A DNA stretch of 45,184 nt from Pseudomonadota bacterium (GCA_018971485.1 JAGXAQ010000013.1:1-45184); one strand, 5' to 3'. Positions 10,718-20,161 are shown, numbered from the stretch's first letter. Translations and numbers: made by a program. Notes: a model not told the origin generated them from the letters alone.

Positions 10718-12247
10718 TCATTTTGAATGCGTCTGGCGTTGTATTGCCTCAATTTTTATTTTCCATTCTTCTGGACCAGACTGGTGAATAGACTGGCCAT
10801 TAGAGTCGACAGCAACGGTAACAGGCATATCTTTAACGATAAATTCGTAGATGGCTTCCATTCCCAGTTCAGCAAAGGCAATAACCCGTGCAGATTGAAT
10901 GGCTTTGGATACGAGATAGGCTGCTCCACCTACGGCGATGAGATAAACTGCCCTGTGACGATGTAAGGAAGCAATGGTGTCCTTGCCTCGTTCGGCTTTT
11001 CCAATCATGCCCAGAAGAGCAGTTCTGTCGAGCATCATGTCAGTATATTTGTCCATGCGGGTTGCAGTTGTCGGCCCGGCAGGACCAACAGCTTCGTCAC
11101 CTATGGGATCAACCGGTCCGACGTAATAGATGAATCGATTGGTAAAGTCGACCCCGTCAGGCAGTTGTTCGTGACGGGCGAAAATGTCCTGGATACGTTT
11201 ATGGGCTGCATCACGGCCCGTGAACAGCTTACCTGTTAACAGGAGGGTTTCTCCTGCTTTCCAGGTGGCAACATCCTGTCGGGTCAGTGTATCAAGGTTG
11301 ACCTTGCGTGCCTTCTCCTGGTTATCCCAGGCGATATCGGGCCAGTCTGAGAGGGAAGGGGGAGATAAATCAGCCGCTCCGGTTCCATCAAGCGTAAAAT
11401 GAATATGCCGGGTTGCCGCGCAGTTGGGGATCATGGCAACAGGTAAGGATGCTGCATGAGTGGGGTAATCCATAATCTTGATGTCGAGGACAGTCGTGAG
11501 TCCTCCTAAACCCTGTGCACCGATTCCCAATGCATTGACCTTGTCATAAAGCTCAAGTCGCAGTTCTTCCAGTTTGTTCCGCGGACCTCTGAGACGGATC
11601 TCATGAAGATCAATCGGTGTCATCATGGCCTCTTTGGCCATTAGCATCGCCTTTTCCGGTGTACCCCCAATTCCAAGGCTTAAAATGCCAGGAGGGCACC
11701 ATCCAGCTCCCATGGTAGGGACTGTTTTAAGAACCCAGTCTACAATGCTGTCCGATGGGTTAAGCATGGCGAATTTGGCTTTGTTCTCAGAGCCGCCTCC
11801 TTTGGCACCTAACGTCACTTCAACTGTTTTTCCTGGGACAAGTTCCATGTGAATGACCGCTGGAGTATTGTCCCGGGTATTTTGGCGTAACCCGGCCGGA
11901 TCTGTCACCATGGAGGCACGCAGGACATTTGATGGATCCAGATAGGCTCGTCGAACCCCTTCATTAACCATTTGGGTTACTGAAAGTGAGGCATCCCAGC
12001 GAACATTCATGCCTATTTTAAGAAAAACGACAACGATGCCTGTATCTTGGCAAATGGGACGGTGCCCGAGAGCACACATTCTGGAATTAATGAGAATCTG
12101 GGCAATGGCATCTTTTGCGGCAGGTGAAACTTCACGTTCGTAAGCCTGGTTTAAAGCCTGCAAATAATCCTGGGGATGGTAATAGGAAATATACTGTAGA
12201 GCATGATGGATGCTATTGATAAAGTCATCCTGGCGTATGAGGGGCAT
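10718..12247 (-). CDS. fumA: Fumarate hydratase, class I (4Fe-4S)
   Basis: Interconverts fumarate and malate in the TCA cycle through an oxygen-sensitive [4Fe-4S] cluster. The cluster-ligand candidates are the cysteines in RPICQDTG (Cys66), GAGWCPPG and IPNCAATRH. The C-terminal half carries TTATRMDKYTD and LIAVGGAAYLVSKAI, typical of the swivelling beta domain. I start at the ATG giving MPLIRQDDFI (509 residues), which matches the N-terminus of this subfamily. The frame stays open 20 codons further upstream to 12307, but that extension has no family counterpart. No clear Shine-Dalgarno precedes either start. It is convergent with the DinB gene. Confidence 0.95.
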   Translation of the reverse strand: MPLIRQDDFINSIHHALQYISYYHPQDYLQALNQAYEREVSPAAKDAIAQILINSRMCALGHRPICQDTGIVVVFLKIGMNVRWDASLSVTQMVNEGVRRAYLDPSNVLRASMVTDPAGLRQNTRDNTPAVIHMELVPGKTVEVTLGAKGGGSENKAKFAMLNPSDSIVDWVLKTVPTMGAGWCPPGILSLGIGGTPEKAMLMAKEAMMTPIDLHEIRLRGPRNKLEELRLELYDKVNALGIGAQGLGGLTTVLDIKIMDYPTHAASLPVAMIPNCAATRHIHFTLDGTGAADLSPPSLSDWPDIAWDNQEKARKVNLDTLTRQDVATWKAGETLLLTGKLFTGRDAAHKRIQDIFARHEQLPDGVDFTNRFIYYVGPVDPIGDEAVGPAGPTTATRMDKYTDMMLDRTALLGMIGKAERGKDTIASLHRHRAVYLIAVGGAAYLVSKAIQSARVIAFAELGMEAIYEFIVKDMPVTVAVDSNGQSIHQSGPEEWKIKIEAIQRQTHSK

Positions 12248-12335
12248 GGTTGTGTCCGTGGATTGGCATGATTTTGTTTTGGATTGTAGCATTAAAATAT
12301 GCCACATTAATCAAGAGAACGGGAGGTGGGTTTGC

Positions 12336-12420
12336 TTGGGTTGATATTAACAGTATGATGTATAATGGAAAAATATTTCTCTTGCCTTGAAATAAGTGAA
12401 TCAGGGCAGGTATTTTTTTA
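12336..12420 (+). terminator. Leader with possible promoter followed by intrinsic terminator, upstream of the HDOD gene
   Basis: A consensus TATAAT at 12361-12366 is followed by a 10-bp hairpin (12381-12390 pairing with 12401-12410, including G-U pairs) and then TATTTTTTTA. On the plus strand this is a good rho-independent terminator, yet it lies before rather than after the HDOD gene, 135 bases upstream of its start. The -35 element is weak: TTGGGT with 19-base spacing or TTGATA with 14. It could be an attenuator, the end of a very short RNA, or a barrier to upstream read-through. Confidence 0.5.
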
Positions 12421-12554
12421 TGGCGATGTTCCAGAAGAAGATTTAAGTTTTGATGTGGAGTACCGATATAGAGCATGAGGAAAAAGGATCTGAGGGCTCA
12501 ATTGTTTGTTAGTCAGGCAAGGATGCCTGGTGTTGTGACAAGGAAAGGAAAACA

Positions 12555-13454
12555 ATGTCTGATATTCGATTGAGCGCCGAAGAAACCAGTTTGCTGCTGC
12601 AGGGCTTTCGTATTCCTCCCCGCCAGGAAATGCTGGCGAAACTAGCAGCAGTGCTGGCCAAACCGAATTCTACGCTTGAAGAGATGACAGCCTTGATTGT
12701 TAATGACGCCGGTTTGGCTTCAAGTGTTTTGAAGACCGTGAATTCCCCTTATTATGATGAAGCTGAAAAGATTGCCTCAGTAGGCCGTGCCCTGGAAATT
12801 CTTGGCAGGGACAACCTTGCCAATCTGGTAACAGGCCTGTCGATTCGCACGCTGTCTCAGGAACAGCCTGTTCAAATGGAACGTTTCATGGATACGGCGA
12901 GGGATGTCGCCATGATTTCAGCCTATCTTTCAGGACGGATTCCCGGTGTGCGTGCTGATGATGCTTATACGCTCGGGCTTTTCCATGACTGTGGCATGGC
13001 TGTCATGATCCAGCGTTATCCTGATTACAAGCGTTTTCTTAAACAGGCCAATAAAACGGATAGCCATTCCTTGCTGAAAATGGAGGAGGAGCGTTTTAAT
13101 ACTAATCATGCAGTAATTAGCTACCTGGTAGGGCGATGCTGGCATCTGCCTGAACATATTTGCCAGGTCATGCTTGTTCATCAGGATGATGATGTTTTTA
13201 GTCGTGCGATTGAAAAAGGCTATTCAGATGAGGTTCTTACCCTGACAGCCATTTTGCGTATGGCGATTTATTTCAGCCATCGTAACCGCCAGCTTGAAGA
13301 TGCCAATGATTGGGTAAAGATTCAGGCTGATGCCATGGAGTATCTGGGATTGACTGATGCAGAATTTGCTGATTTGGAAGCCGATGTGAAGGAAAAGGCA
13401 TTGTCGGGCGAATTGACTGATTGGTCCAACAGGGTGACTAGCTTACGCCCCTGA
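12555..13454 (+). CDS. HDOD domain signalling protein
   Basis: The 299-residue protein carries an HDOD domain, a metal-independent relative of HD phosphohydrolases. Visible blocks are LAAVLAKPNSTLEEMTALI, AGLASSVLKTVNSPYY, the VGRALEILGRDNLANLV helix and TLGLFHDCGMAVMIQRYP. HDOD proteins commonly act in c-di-GMP, motility or stress signalling as adaptors without proven catalysis. Here the domain fills most of the protein and no receiver or GGDEF domain is attached. A good AGGAAAGGA precedes the ATG. Upstream lies a terminator-like leader. Three c-di-GMP enzymes are encoded elsewhere in the window. Confidence 0.9.
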   Translation: MSDIRLSAEETSLLLQGFRIPPRQEMLAKLAAVLAKPNSTLEEMTALIVNDAGLASSVLKTVNSPYYDEAEKIASVGRALEILGRDNLANLVTGLSIRTLSQEQPVQMERFMDTARDVAMISAYLSGRIPGVRADDAYTLGLFHDCGMAVMIQRYPDYKRFLKQANKTDSHSLLKMEEERFNTNHAVISYLVGRCWHLPEHICQVMLVHQDDDVFSRAIEKGYSDEVLTLTAILRMAIYFSHRNRQLEDANDWVKIQADAMEYLGLTDAEFADLEADVKEKALSGELTDWSNRVTSLRP

Positions 13455-13479
13455 TGGCCAACCAGATTTTGCCGAAGCG

Positions 13480-13680
13480 CTAGGATAGCCAATGGCAGTA
13501 AGCCAGGTCATTGGGTTCGTATTGTTCGACATTGTCAAGACTGGCAGGGGAATCAGCCTTGTTGCATTTGGTCTGGCCGTGACTTGTTTTTCTGGCTTTC
13601 ATCAAAGCAAATAAGGCAGTACAGGCCAAAGCAATCTGGCCGGTAGTCTTGGCTATAGACAGGATGGAATGTGATGCCAT
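13480..13680 (-). CDS. Small hypothetical membrane protein (66 aa)
   Basis: Not recognised. The ATG at 13680 has AAGAGGAG seven bases upstream, a strong ribosome site, and is preferred to the ATG 18 bases further up. The protein has one hydrophobic segment (about residues 8-28, SIAKTTGQIALACTALFALM), then a basic stretch KARKTSHGQTK and a polar tail with two cysteines. It is probably a single-pass inner-membrane protein. It lies tail-to-tail with the HDOD gene. The strong ribosome site is the main evidence that it is real. Confidence 0.5.
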   Translation of the reverse strand: MASHSILSIAKTTGQIALACTALFALMKARKTSHGQTKCNKADSPASLDNVEQYEPNDLAYCHWLS

Positions 13681-13901
13681 TATGAACTCCTCTTGCATAA
13701 TCCAGACAGGACAGTCAATGATTCATTTTGTCCCGTATTCAGGCGTTTTTAAAACAGATGTCTTGTATTTTATCTAACCACGTTAAGCTGGGTAGTGCGT
13801 GAAATATCTGAGACAATATTAAAATTCAAGCGTGCCTGTATTCTGTTTACCTTCTGTAGTGAGCTCAAACTATACCTGATTCGTTTACTTGTTTCCAGTC
13901 A

Positions 13902-14099
13902 TCAGATATAAATATCAACATATAGACCCAGGGATTGATTTTTATCGGTTGATGGTGTTAGGACAGGTTGAGCCATAGAAGCGGCCGGACTGGGTTTTTG
14001 GTGTTGTGCATGGGAAAAAGAACGTTCAAAAGAGGCTCGGTTTTTCTGGGATGGGATAGGGTTGGAATGTTGAGTGGTGAGGACTTCCGGGATATTCAT
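13902..14099 (-). CDS. Small Ser/Pro/Gln-rich hypothetical protein (65 aa)
   Basis: Not recognised. It is low-complexity and probably disordered (HSNPIPSQKNRASFERS, HQKPSPAASMAQPVL), with no membrane segment or signal peptide. Two signals argue that it is expressed: AAGGGAG six bases before the ATG, and a near-consensus promoter at 14133-14161. It stands alone between another small minus-strand gene and the divergent marR region. Confidence 0.5.
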   Translation of the reverse strand: MNIPEVLTTQHSNPIPSQKNRASFERSFSHAQHQKPSPAASMAQPVLTPSTDKNQSLGLYVDIYI

Positions 14100-14132
14100 G
14101 GTTGCTCCCTTTCGTCTTTTCTTTCAGACTTC

Positions 14133-14161
14133 ATCATAACAAAAAGAAGAATGGATATCAA
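14133..14161 (-). promoter_or_regulatory. Predicted sigma70 promoter for the 65-aa gene
   Basis: On the minus strand, TTGATA (14161-14156) and TATGAT (14138-14133) have ideal 17-base spacing. Initiation would be near 14126, giving a leader of about 27 bases that contains the AAGGGAG ribosome site. Confidence 0.6.
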
Positions 14162-14477
14162 TTGGTTAGGAGATGATAAGGGTAGCGCTTGTAAAAAAGC
14201 GTGATTTTAAGGTAAACAGGGTAAGGATTTTCTGCAGATAGACTTTTTTACTGGCTTTGAGAGAATTTTCGATGCTTTTTTTTTGTCAATAGGGCATGAT
14301 ACGCGTGAAAAATTAAGGTGGCTCGGGTCAGGTGAGTTTATGATGGGCCTGTTGGTTCAGGATTGACTGGCTGGGGTGTGGTTTGGCAAGGGATCCAGGT
14401 TCGTTATTACAGGCATTTTGGATATGTCAGCCTGGAAAATCGGGTTATTGAAATTTTCCGGGTATTAAGAGGATAAC
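14162..14477. other. Non-coding stretch upstream of marR
   Basis: No gene seen. It must hold the marR promoter, and the gene's ribosome site (AGAGGA) is at its right end. No clear palindromic MarR operator was found by eye. Confidence 0.3.
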
Positions 14478-14993
14478 ATGAAACAGGTGAGCAGTGAGAT
14501 TCAGGATGAGAATGCAGATGAAGTGCGTTCCAATCGAATCCGGGAAGTATTGAAGTGTTTTCGGACGGTGGTTAAATCAGTTAAACGCCATTCTGAGAAA
14601 ATCAAGGAACAGTGTGGTGTCAGCGGAGCAGAACTTTGGGTGTTAAGTGAGCTTTTAAACAAGCCAGGAATGCGTTCATCAGATCTGGCCAGGGTTTTGG
14701 CCATTCATCAGTCGACCCTGAGTAATCTGCTGGATAAGCTTGATCGCAAAAAACTGATTTGGAGAGAACGTGGCCGTACGGATCAGCGTGTAGTCAGGTT
14801 ATATTTGACCGAATCAGGCGAAGAGGTGATAACACATGCTCCAGGCCCATCGCAGGGCGTCCTGATTGATGCCTTGCGCCATCTTTCGGATGAGGTGGTT
14901 GTTTCGCTGGAGACAAATCTGGGCATCCTGGTTCAGAGCATGAAGTTAAAAGATGAAACGCTTCCGATGGATCCGCTCTCACCTATAGACTAG
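14478..14993 (+). CDS. MarR family transcriptional regulator
   Basis: A 171-residue winged-helix repressor of the MarR family. The core reads VSGAELWVLSELLNKPG, then SSDLARVLAIHQSTLSNLLD (recognition helix-turn-helix), then DQRVVRLYLTESGEE, the wing with the conserved D-x-R. About 30 extra charged residues precede the first dimerisation helix. Family members are typically autoregulated and respond to phenolics, oxidants or drugs. The ligand here is unknown. The next gene on the same strand, uppP, is 142 bases away, so a shared transcript is possible but not evident. Confidence 0.9.
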   Translation: MKQVSSEIQDENADEVRSNRIREVLKCFRTVVKSVKRHSEKIKEQCGVSGAELWVLSELLNKPGMRSSDLARVLAIHQSTLSNLLDKLDRKKLIWRERGRTDQRVVRLYLTESGEEVITHAPGPSQGVLIDALRHLSDEVVVSLETNLGILVQSMKLKDETLPMDPLSPID

Positions 14994-15135
14994 GTTGATC
15001 CAGGGTTGATGTACGCCCTGGATTTTTCACATTCATGATAGAATAGTTGCCTTTTTAGTGCCCGCATGAAGGTTTCTGATGGAACATTGAGGGCCATATT
15101 GTGTGCTTTATCCTTAAAATCGTCCAGGACAATCC

Positions 15136-15966
15136 ATGACAACCATGCATTTGTATCTTATAGCCATTATGCAGGGGGTAACCGAACTTTTTCCGATCAG
15201 CAGCTTAGGTCATAGTGTGTTGATCCCGGCTATTTTTAAATGGCCAATAGATCGTACTGCCCCCTGGTTTTTGCCTTTTGTGGTCATCTTGCATCTGGGG
15301 ACGGCCTCAGCCATGCTCACCTACTTCTGGAGGGACTGGTATCATCTTCTGGGGTCTGCTGTTAAAACACGGGGCAACCTTAGAGATCCGGCAACGGGAC
15401 TTTTGGCCAAGATTGTTGTGGGGTCGATTCCTGCAGGTTTGCTGGGTTTATTCTTTGAGCATCCTTTAAGCCGGCTGTTTGGCGGCTATGTGCTTGTTGC
15501 CCTGTTCCTTTTGCTTAATGGCTTGATGCTGATTGCAGGGGATCGCCTCAAGAAACGTGCGAATGGGCGATCAATGGAAAGCCTGGGTTTTCGTGATGCC
15601 TTCCTGGTGGGCTGTGCCCAGGCCCTGGCGTTGATTCCTGGCATGTCCCGTTCCGGGGCTACACTTGTTGCCGGGCTTTCTGTCGGTTTGGATTACGAAG
15701 CATCCGCCCGGTTTTCTTTCCTTCTGGCTACTCCAATTATTTCTGCTGCAGGTGTATTGGAGGTCCCTAAGCTGTTTCGGCATCTGACACCTGCTACCCC
15801 ATTGAGCGCGATTATCGTTGCAGGTCTTCTGGCAGGGGTGTTTTCCTGGGCGAGTACCTGGTTTTTGATGCGTTATTTTAAAAATCATGAAACGGCAGCT
15901 TTAAGACCTTTTGGCTTTTATTGCCTGATTTTGGCACTGACTTCCCTGTGGTTGTACTACGCATAG
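15136..15966 (+). CDS. uppP: Undecaprenyl-diphosphate phosphatase UppP/BacA
   Basis: An integral membrane enzyme that dephosphorylates undecaprenyl diphosphate to recycle the carrier lipid for peptidoglycan and other envelope polymers; overexpression gives bacitracin resistance. The 276-residue protein has the family signatures QGVTELFPISSLGHSVL near residue 14 (catalytic Glu and Ser/His) and IPGMSRSGATLVAGLSVG near 168 (P-loop-like PGxSRSG). About eight hydrophobic segments are visible, and a W-rich C-terminal part follows. Length and motif order are normal. Confidence 0.95.
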   Translation: MTTMHLYLIAIMQGVTELFPISSLGHSVLIPAIFKWPIDRTAPWFLPFVVILHLGTASAMLTYFWRDWYHLLGSAVKTRGNLRDPATGLLAKIVVGSIPAGLLGLFFEHPLSRLFGGYVLVALFLLLNGLMLIAGDRLKKRANGRSMESLGFRDAFLVGCAQALALIPGMSRSGATLVAGLSVGLDYEASARFSFLLATPIISAAGVLEVPKLFRHLTPATPLSAIIVAGLLAGVFSWASTWFLMRYFKNHETAALRPFGFYCLILALTSLWLYYA

Positions 15967-16015
15967 ATTCATTCGTCTGTGTTTTCCTGGGGCATGAAAA
16001 AGACAGGCCTTTGTA

Positions 16016-18100
16016 TTAGGTGAGGCCAATAATATTGAAAGGCCCCTGGCGGAGTCGTTCTGTCATGATGGATGCGTCAACTGGTTGGCTGTAGATGAAG
16101 CCTTGAACATAAATACATTCGTGATCCCGTAGGTGTTCAAGCTGCTCCAGCGTTTCGACCCCTTCTGCAATCACATTGAGGTTAAGACTGTGTGCCAGGG
16201 CAATGATGGTTCTGGCGATGACTGAATTGTGGGTTTCGGTTGTGAGATTGCGTACGAATGAGCCATCCATTTTCAGGATATCAAGGGGCAGATCTTTAAG
16301 GTAGCTTAAAGAAGAATAGCCGGTTCCAAAATCATCCAGCGCAAGGTGGATGCCCATGGCTTTGAGTTCCCCCAGGATCTGGCGACCAAACTGGATATTT
16401 TCAATGAGCAGTCCCTCGGTAATTTCGAACTCCAGATAATGGGGATCAAGGCCGCTTCGCCCAATGATTTTACGGATGCTATCCAGAAAGCGCGTATCCT
16501 TCAGTTGCCTGGGTGAGAGGTTGACTGCCATTTTGATGGGTGGAAGCCCCATATCAATCCAGGCTTTGCACTGTTTGCAGGCCATCTCTAGAACCCATTC
16601 TCCTATAGGCACAATAAGGCCTGTTTCCTGTGCAATTGGAATAAAACGGGCTGGAGAAATTATGCCTTCCTCAGGGTGACACCACCGCACCAGTGCTTCC
16701 ACGCCAACGACTTCACCCGTGTAGATATCCACCTGAGGCTGATATTGCAAACGCAGTTCATCGTGGTCAAGCGCAGCACGTAACTGACGTTTGATGGTAA
16801 TGCGTTCTACAGAACGTTTGTTGATTTCTGGTGTGAAGAACTGGTAGTTGTTACGTCCCTCATCCTTGGCTTGATACATGGCCAGATCTGCTTTCTTGAG
16901 CAGATCATCCACGTCTTCTGTATCAATTGGAAAAAGGGAGACACCAATGCTGACCGTGAGGAAAAATTCTTTTCCGTCACAGACAAAGGGTGTGGTAAAA
17001 GCATCCAGGATCTTTTGTGCTACCAGTTCAGCCTGATCGATCTGTCTTAGGTCCTCAACCATTATGGTAAATTCATCACCACCCAGGCGGGCGACAGTAT
17101 CGGTTTCCCTTAGGCATCCAGACAGGCGGTTTGCGACAGCAACCAGGATATGATCTCCTGTTTCGTGCCCGAGGGAATCATTGATTTCCTTGAATTTGTC
17201 CAAATCGATAAAAAGCGCCGCCCCTGGTAACCCTGTCCGGCTGGATCGCTTGATTGCCTGCTCCAGGCGTTGCCTGAAGAGATTGCGATTGGGTAGTCCC
17301 GTTAAAGGGCAATACTGGGCTTCATTGGACAAATTATCTTGCAGGAGGGTCATGTCACGGGTAATACCGATCAGTTTGACTGCGTGACCGTCCGCATCTT
17401 TCAGGACGCGAAACCGGTCACAGAACCATTTGATTTGCCCGCTATCAAGGCAGACCCGGTAATCGACAGAGCCGACAGTATGGGTGTCCATGGCCTGCTG
17501 ACAGGTTTCCATGTAGCGTAGAATGTCCTGTTCATGGATGGTTTTGCAGAAATCCTCGTAGGAATGGATTGAATGAGGGGGAACCCTTCCGAGCAGGGTA
17601 TCCAGATTATGACTGGTGAACTCATTGGTTTGAAGATGACGCTCCCATGAAGCTACATCGGGTGCACAGAGAATGAGATCTGCCCGTAAACGGGCATCAT
17701 TTAGTTCCTCACCCAGTACTTGAAGGCTTGTCGGATGGAATATCAGAAGCGTGCTGCAATATGTTGCGTTTTTAAGCACGGGGTGGCAGATCACTTCGTA
17801 GGGTCTGAATGTCCCGTTTGGTTCTTTGAGAACCAGTGTGAAGGTTAAGGGTTCTCCCTGCGCTACACGGGCCAGGTTTTTTCTTGCATGAAAGACGGCG
17901 CCTGGATGAAAATAATCAAGAATGTTTGGCGAATGATCCAGACTGCCTAGTCCAAATAGTTGACTGGCTGATTCGTTGGCTTCAAGAATGCCCCCGTCAG
18001 GGTCGATTGTCAGGCAAGCATCACGATTGTCGGGGTTATCATCGAGGATGTTGTTTGGATCAATCAGGCAATCACGGACATCTGTATTTTGCAACCTCAT
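16016..18100 (-). CDS. PAS-PAS-GGDEF-EAL cyclic-di-GMP signalling protein
   Basis: A 694-residue cytoplasmic protein. Two PAS-like sensor domains (about 28-125 and 140-255) precede a GGDEF domain (about 262-425) and an EAL domain (about 437-685). The cyclase active site is intact at 340-344 (GGDEF), with an RxxD inhibitory site at Arg331-Asp334, five residues upstream. The EAL domain keeps VEALVRW, NLSPRQL, DDFGTGYSSLSYL and EGVET, so both c-di-GMP synthesis and hydrolysis are possible. There is no membrane segment, and the PAS ligand is unknown. It is convergent with uppP and divergent from the Mla operon. No obvious Shine-Dalgarno precedes the ATG. Confidence 0.94.
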   Translation of the reverse strand: MRLQNTDVRDCLIDPNNILDDNPDNRDACLTIDPDGGILEANESASQLFGLGSLDHSPNILDYFHPGAVFHARKNLARVAQGEPLTFTLVLKEPNGTFRPYEVICHPVLKNATYCSTLLIFHPTSLQVLGEELNDARLRADLILCAPDVASWERHLQTNEFTSHNLDTLLGRVPPHSIHSYEDFCKTIHEQDILRYMETCQQAMDTHTVGSVDYRVCLDSGQIKWFCDRFRVLKDADGHAVKLIGITRDMTLLQDNLSNEAQYCPLTGLPNRNLFRQRLEQAIKRSSRTGLPGAALFIDLDKFKEINDSLGHETGDHILVAVANRLSGCLRETDTVARLGGDEFTIMVEDLRQIDQAELVAQKILDAFTTPFVCDGKEFFLTVSIGVSLFPIDTEDVDDLLKKADLAMYQAKDEGRNNYQFFTPEINKRSVERITIKRQLRAALDHDELRLQYQPQVDIYTGEVVGVEALVRWCHPEEGIISPARFIPIAQETGLIVPIGEWVLEMACKQCKAWIDMGLPPIKMAVNLSPRQLKDTRFLDSIRKIIGRSGLDPHYLEFEITEGLLIENIQFGRQILGELKAMGIHLALDDFGTGYSSLSYLKDLPLDILKMDGSFVRNLTTETHNSVIARTIIALAHSLNLNVIAEGVETLEQLEHLRDHECIYVQGFIYSQPVDASIMTERLRQGPFNIIGLT

Positions 18101-18299
18101 TTTTATTATGGTAGTGGGCAGTTAGCAGTACGTGAATAATGGTATCTTTATTAACACAATTTTTATACTGATGACAAGAGCAAATGACGTGAATTTTATA
18201 TTTTTTATGGTTTTTAATGGTTTAAACCTGAGTAAGGTGCAAGTCGGCAGCATTAAGCAAGGTTTTTGGTCTGTGTTGTGATACTCCAGGATAGAGGAT

Positions 18300-19397
18300 A
18301 TGAAACCCGAACTTATCAGGCCGGATGCAGGACGAGTCGTGTTGTCCGGAAGCTGGCGACTGAATCAGCTCAAGACTAATTATCGTTTTCTGCGGCATGA
18401 ATTATGTTGCCAGAAAGAAAGTGAAGTGACTTGGGATCTGATGAATCTGGAAGGGCTGGATTCGGCAGGGGCCTTGCTGATATGGCAGTGCTGGGGGCGG
18501 CGTTGGCCTTCTGGTTTGGCGATAAAGGACGGTGACAGGGGATTGCTTGAATGTGTTTCAGGTATTGCAAGACCTGTTGTACCAGCCGTACGCCGGGATT
18601 GGCTGTCGCCAGTTGTGGCTATTGGACTGGGTGTTGGTACCTGTTTTGCTCAGTTCAGGGAATTCGTGGTGCTTTTTGGGCAGCTGGTACGTACCTTTTT
18701 ATGGACTCTTATTCATCCTGCCTGGTTTCCAGCGCGGGAGTTTTCTGCCACGCTGTATAAGGCCTGTGTGACGGCCCTGCCGATTACGGCGCTGGTTGGA
18801 GCCTTGATTGGTATTGTGTTGAGCTATCTTTCAGCGCAGCAGCTGGAGACATATGGGGCCAACATTTATATCGTTAATCTTTTGGGTATGGGGATTATGC
18901 GGGAAATGGGGCCATTGCTCGCAGCCATTCTGGTGGCAGGACGCTCAGGTTCGGCCATTACGGCCGAGCTGGGTGCCATGCGAATGAACCAGGAGCTCGA
19001 TGCTCTTGCGGCCATGGGATTATCCATTCCCTTAAGGCTTCTGTTGCCGAAGGTTTTAGGACTCGCGCTGGCTTTGCCTTTGCTGGTGGTATGGACCAAT
19101 ATCATGGCACTTGCAGGCGGGATGTGGATTGCTTATGAAAAACTCGGAATAGGTTTTACCTATTTTCTGCAGCGTTTGCCAACAGTTGTACCACTGGTTA
19201 ATTTATGGCTGGGTGTAGGTAAAGGTGTTATATTCGGTTTGGCAATTGCCCTCATGTCCACCTACATTGGCTTAAATATTGAGCCTAACAGCGAAAGCCT
19301 TGGACAGGGAACCACCCGTTCTGTTGTCATGGCGATTACGGTTGTAATTGTACTTGATGCGTTATTTGCTGTGATGTTTTCCGGGGTGGGGCTGTGA
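18300..19397 (+). CDS. mlaE: MlaE-family lipid ABC transporter permease with N-terminal STAS-like domain
   Basis: A 365-residue permease. Residues about 10-95 form a soluble STAS-like domain (VTWDLMNLEGLDSAGALLIW), which in the classical system is the separate protein MlaB. The rest is the MlaE permease core with the hallmark GALIGIVLSYLSAQQLETYG, MGPLLAAILVAGRSGSAITAELGAM and ELDALAAMG, and five to six membrane helices. The complex moves phospholipids or other lipids between inner and outer membrane. It is first in an operon whose next gene overlaps it by four bases. The ATG follows AGAGGA. Confidence 0.92.
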   Translation: MKPELIRPDAGRVVLSGSWRLNQLKTNYRFLRHELCCQKESEVTWDLMNLEGLDSAGALLIWQCWGRRWPSGLAIKDGDRGLLECVSGIARPVVPAVRRDWLSPVVAIGLGVGTCFAQFREFVVLFGQLVRTFLWTLIHPAWFPAREFSATLYKACVTALPITALVGALIGIVLSYLSAQQLETYGANIYIVNLLGMGIMREMGPLLAAILVAGRSGSAITAELGAMRMNQELDALAAMGLSIPLRLLLPKVLGLALALPLLVVWTNIMALAGGMWIAYEKLGIGFTYFLQRLPTVVPLVNLWLGVGKGVIFGLAIALMSTYIGLNIEPNSESLGQGTTRSVVMAITVVIVLDALFAVMFSGVGL

Positions 19398-20161
19398 GTC
19401 CGGCTGATATCATCAGGTGTGAGCATGTCGTAACGCAGATTGGTGATCATCTGGTGCATAAGGAGGTCAACCTTGCTATTCATTCTGGTGAGATTTTCTC
19501 TTTGCTGGGAGGATCTGGCAGTGGCAAGACTGTGCTCCTGCGGGAGATGATTGGACTCATGGAATCGACGAAAGGTCGGGTGGCCCTTTTTGGGATCGAC
19601 TGGAAAGAAGCCAATGAAGAGGAGCGCAGCCAGATTCGCTCACGTTTTGGGGTCATGTTTCAGCATGGTGCCCTTATCAGCACCTTGACAGTCTTCGATA
19701 ACATTGCCTTGCCTTTACGTGAACTGAGGGTATTTGATGAATCCATGATCGAGCAGCTGGTTCTGCAGAAACTACAGATGACCGGCCTTGATGCGAGCGT
19801 AGCCGGTTGGCAGCCTGCAGTCCTTTCAGGAGGGATGGTTAAGCGCGTGGCCCTGGCACGGGCCCTGGCACTGGAGCCGGAACTTATTTTCCTTGATGAG
19901 CCGACAGCCGGGCTGGATCCGGTTTCAAGCATGATGTTCAGGGTGTTGATACAGCGTTTGCATCAGCAGTTGGGTTTGACAGTAGTCATGATTACCCATG
20001 ATCAGGTTACTTTGGAACACTTGAGTCATCGGGTTGGTATTCTGGCAGATGGCCGTATAATTGCGCAGGGTAGCATCGAGGAAGCCAAACAGGTGGATCA
20101 TCCTTTTATTCGAAGTTATTTTTCGCCTGAACGGCTACTTTCAGAGGAAGGAGAAAGCTAG
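19394..20161 (+). CDS. mlaF: MlaF-family ABC transporter ATPase
   Basis: A 255-residue ATPase of the lipid transporter. It has Walker A GGSGSGKTVLLREM (about residue 39), a Q-loop MFQHGAL, the variant signature LSGGMVKRVALARAL and Walker B LIFLDEPTAGLD with the catalytic Glu, then an ITHD H-loop. LSGGMVKR is typical of MlaF/Ttg2A. It starts at a GTG inside the four-base GTGA overlap with the permease gene. The next gene begins immediately after its TAG, so translation is tightly coupled. Confidence 0.95.
   Translation: MSPADIIRCEHVVTQIGDHLVHKEVNLAIHSGEIFSLLGGSGSGKTVLLREMIGLMESTKGRVALFGIDWKEANEEERSQIRSRFGVMFQHGALISTLTVFDNIALPLRELRVFDESMIEQLVLQKLQMTGLDASVAGWQPAVLSGGMVKRVALARALALEPELIFLDEPTAGLDPVSSMMFRVLIQRLHQQLGLTVVMITHDQVTLEHLSHRVGILADGRIIAQGSIEEAKQVDHPFIRSYFSPERLLSEEGES

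Noticed and set aside
12248-12307. 20-codon N-terminal extension of fumarase
   Set aside because: No family counterpart; homologous proteins start at the MPLIRQDDFI-equivalent Met.
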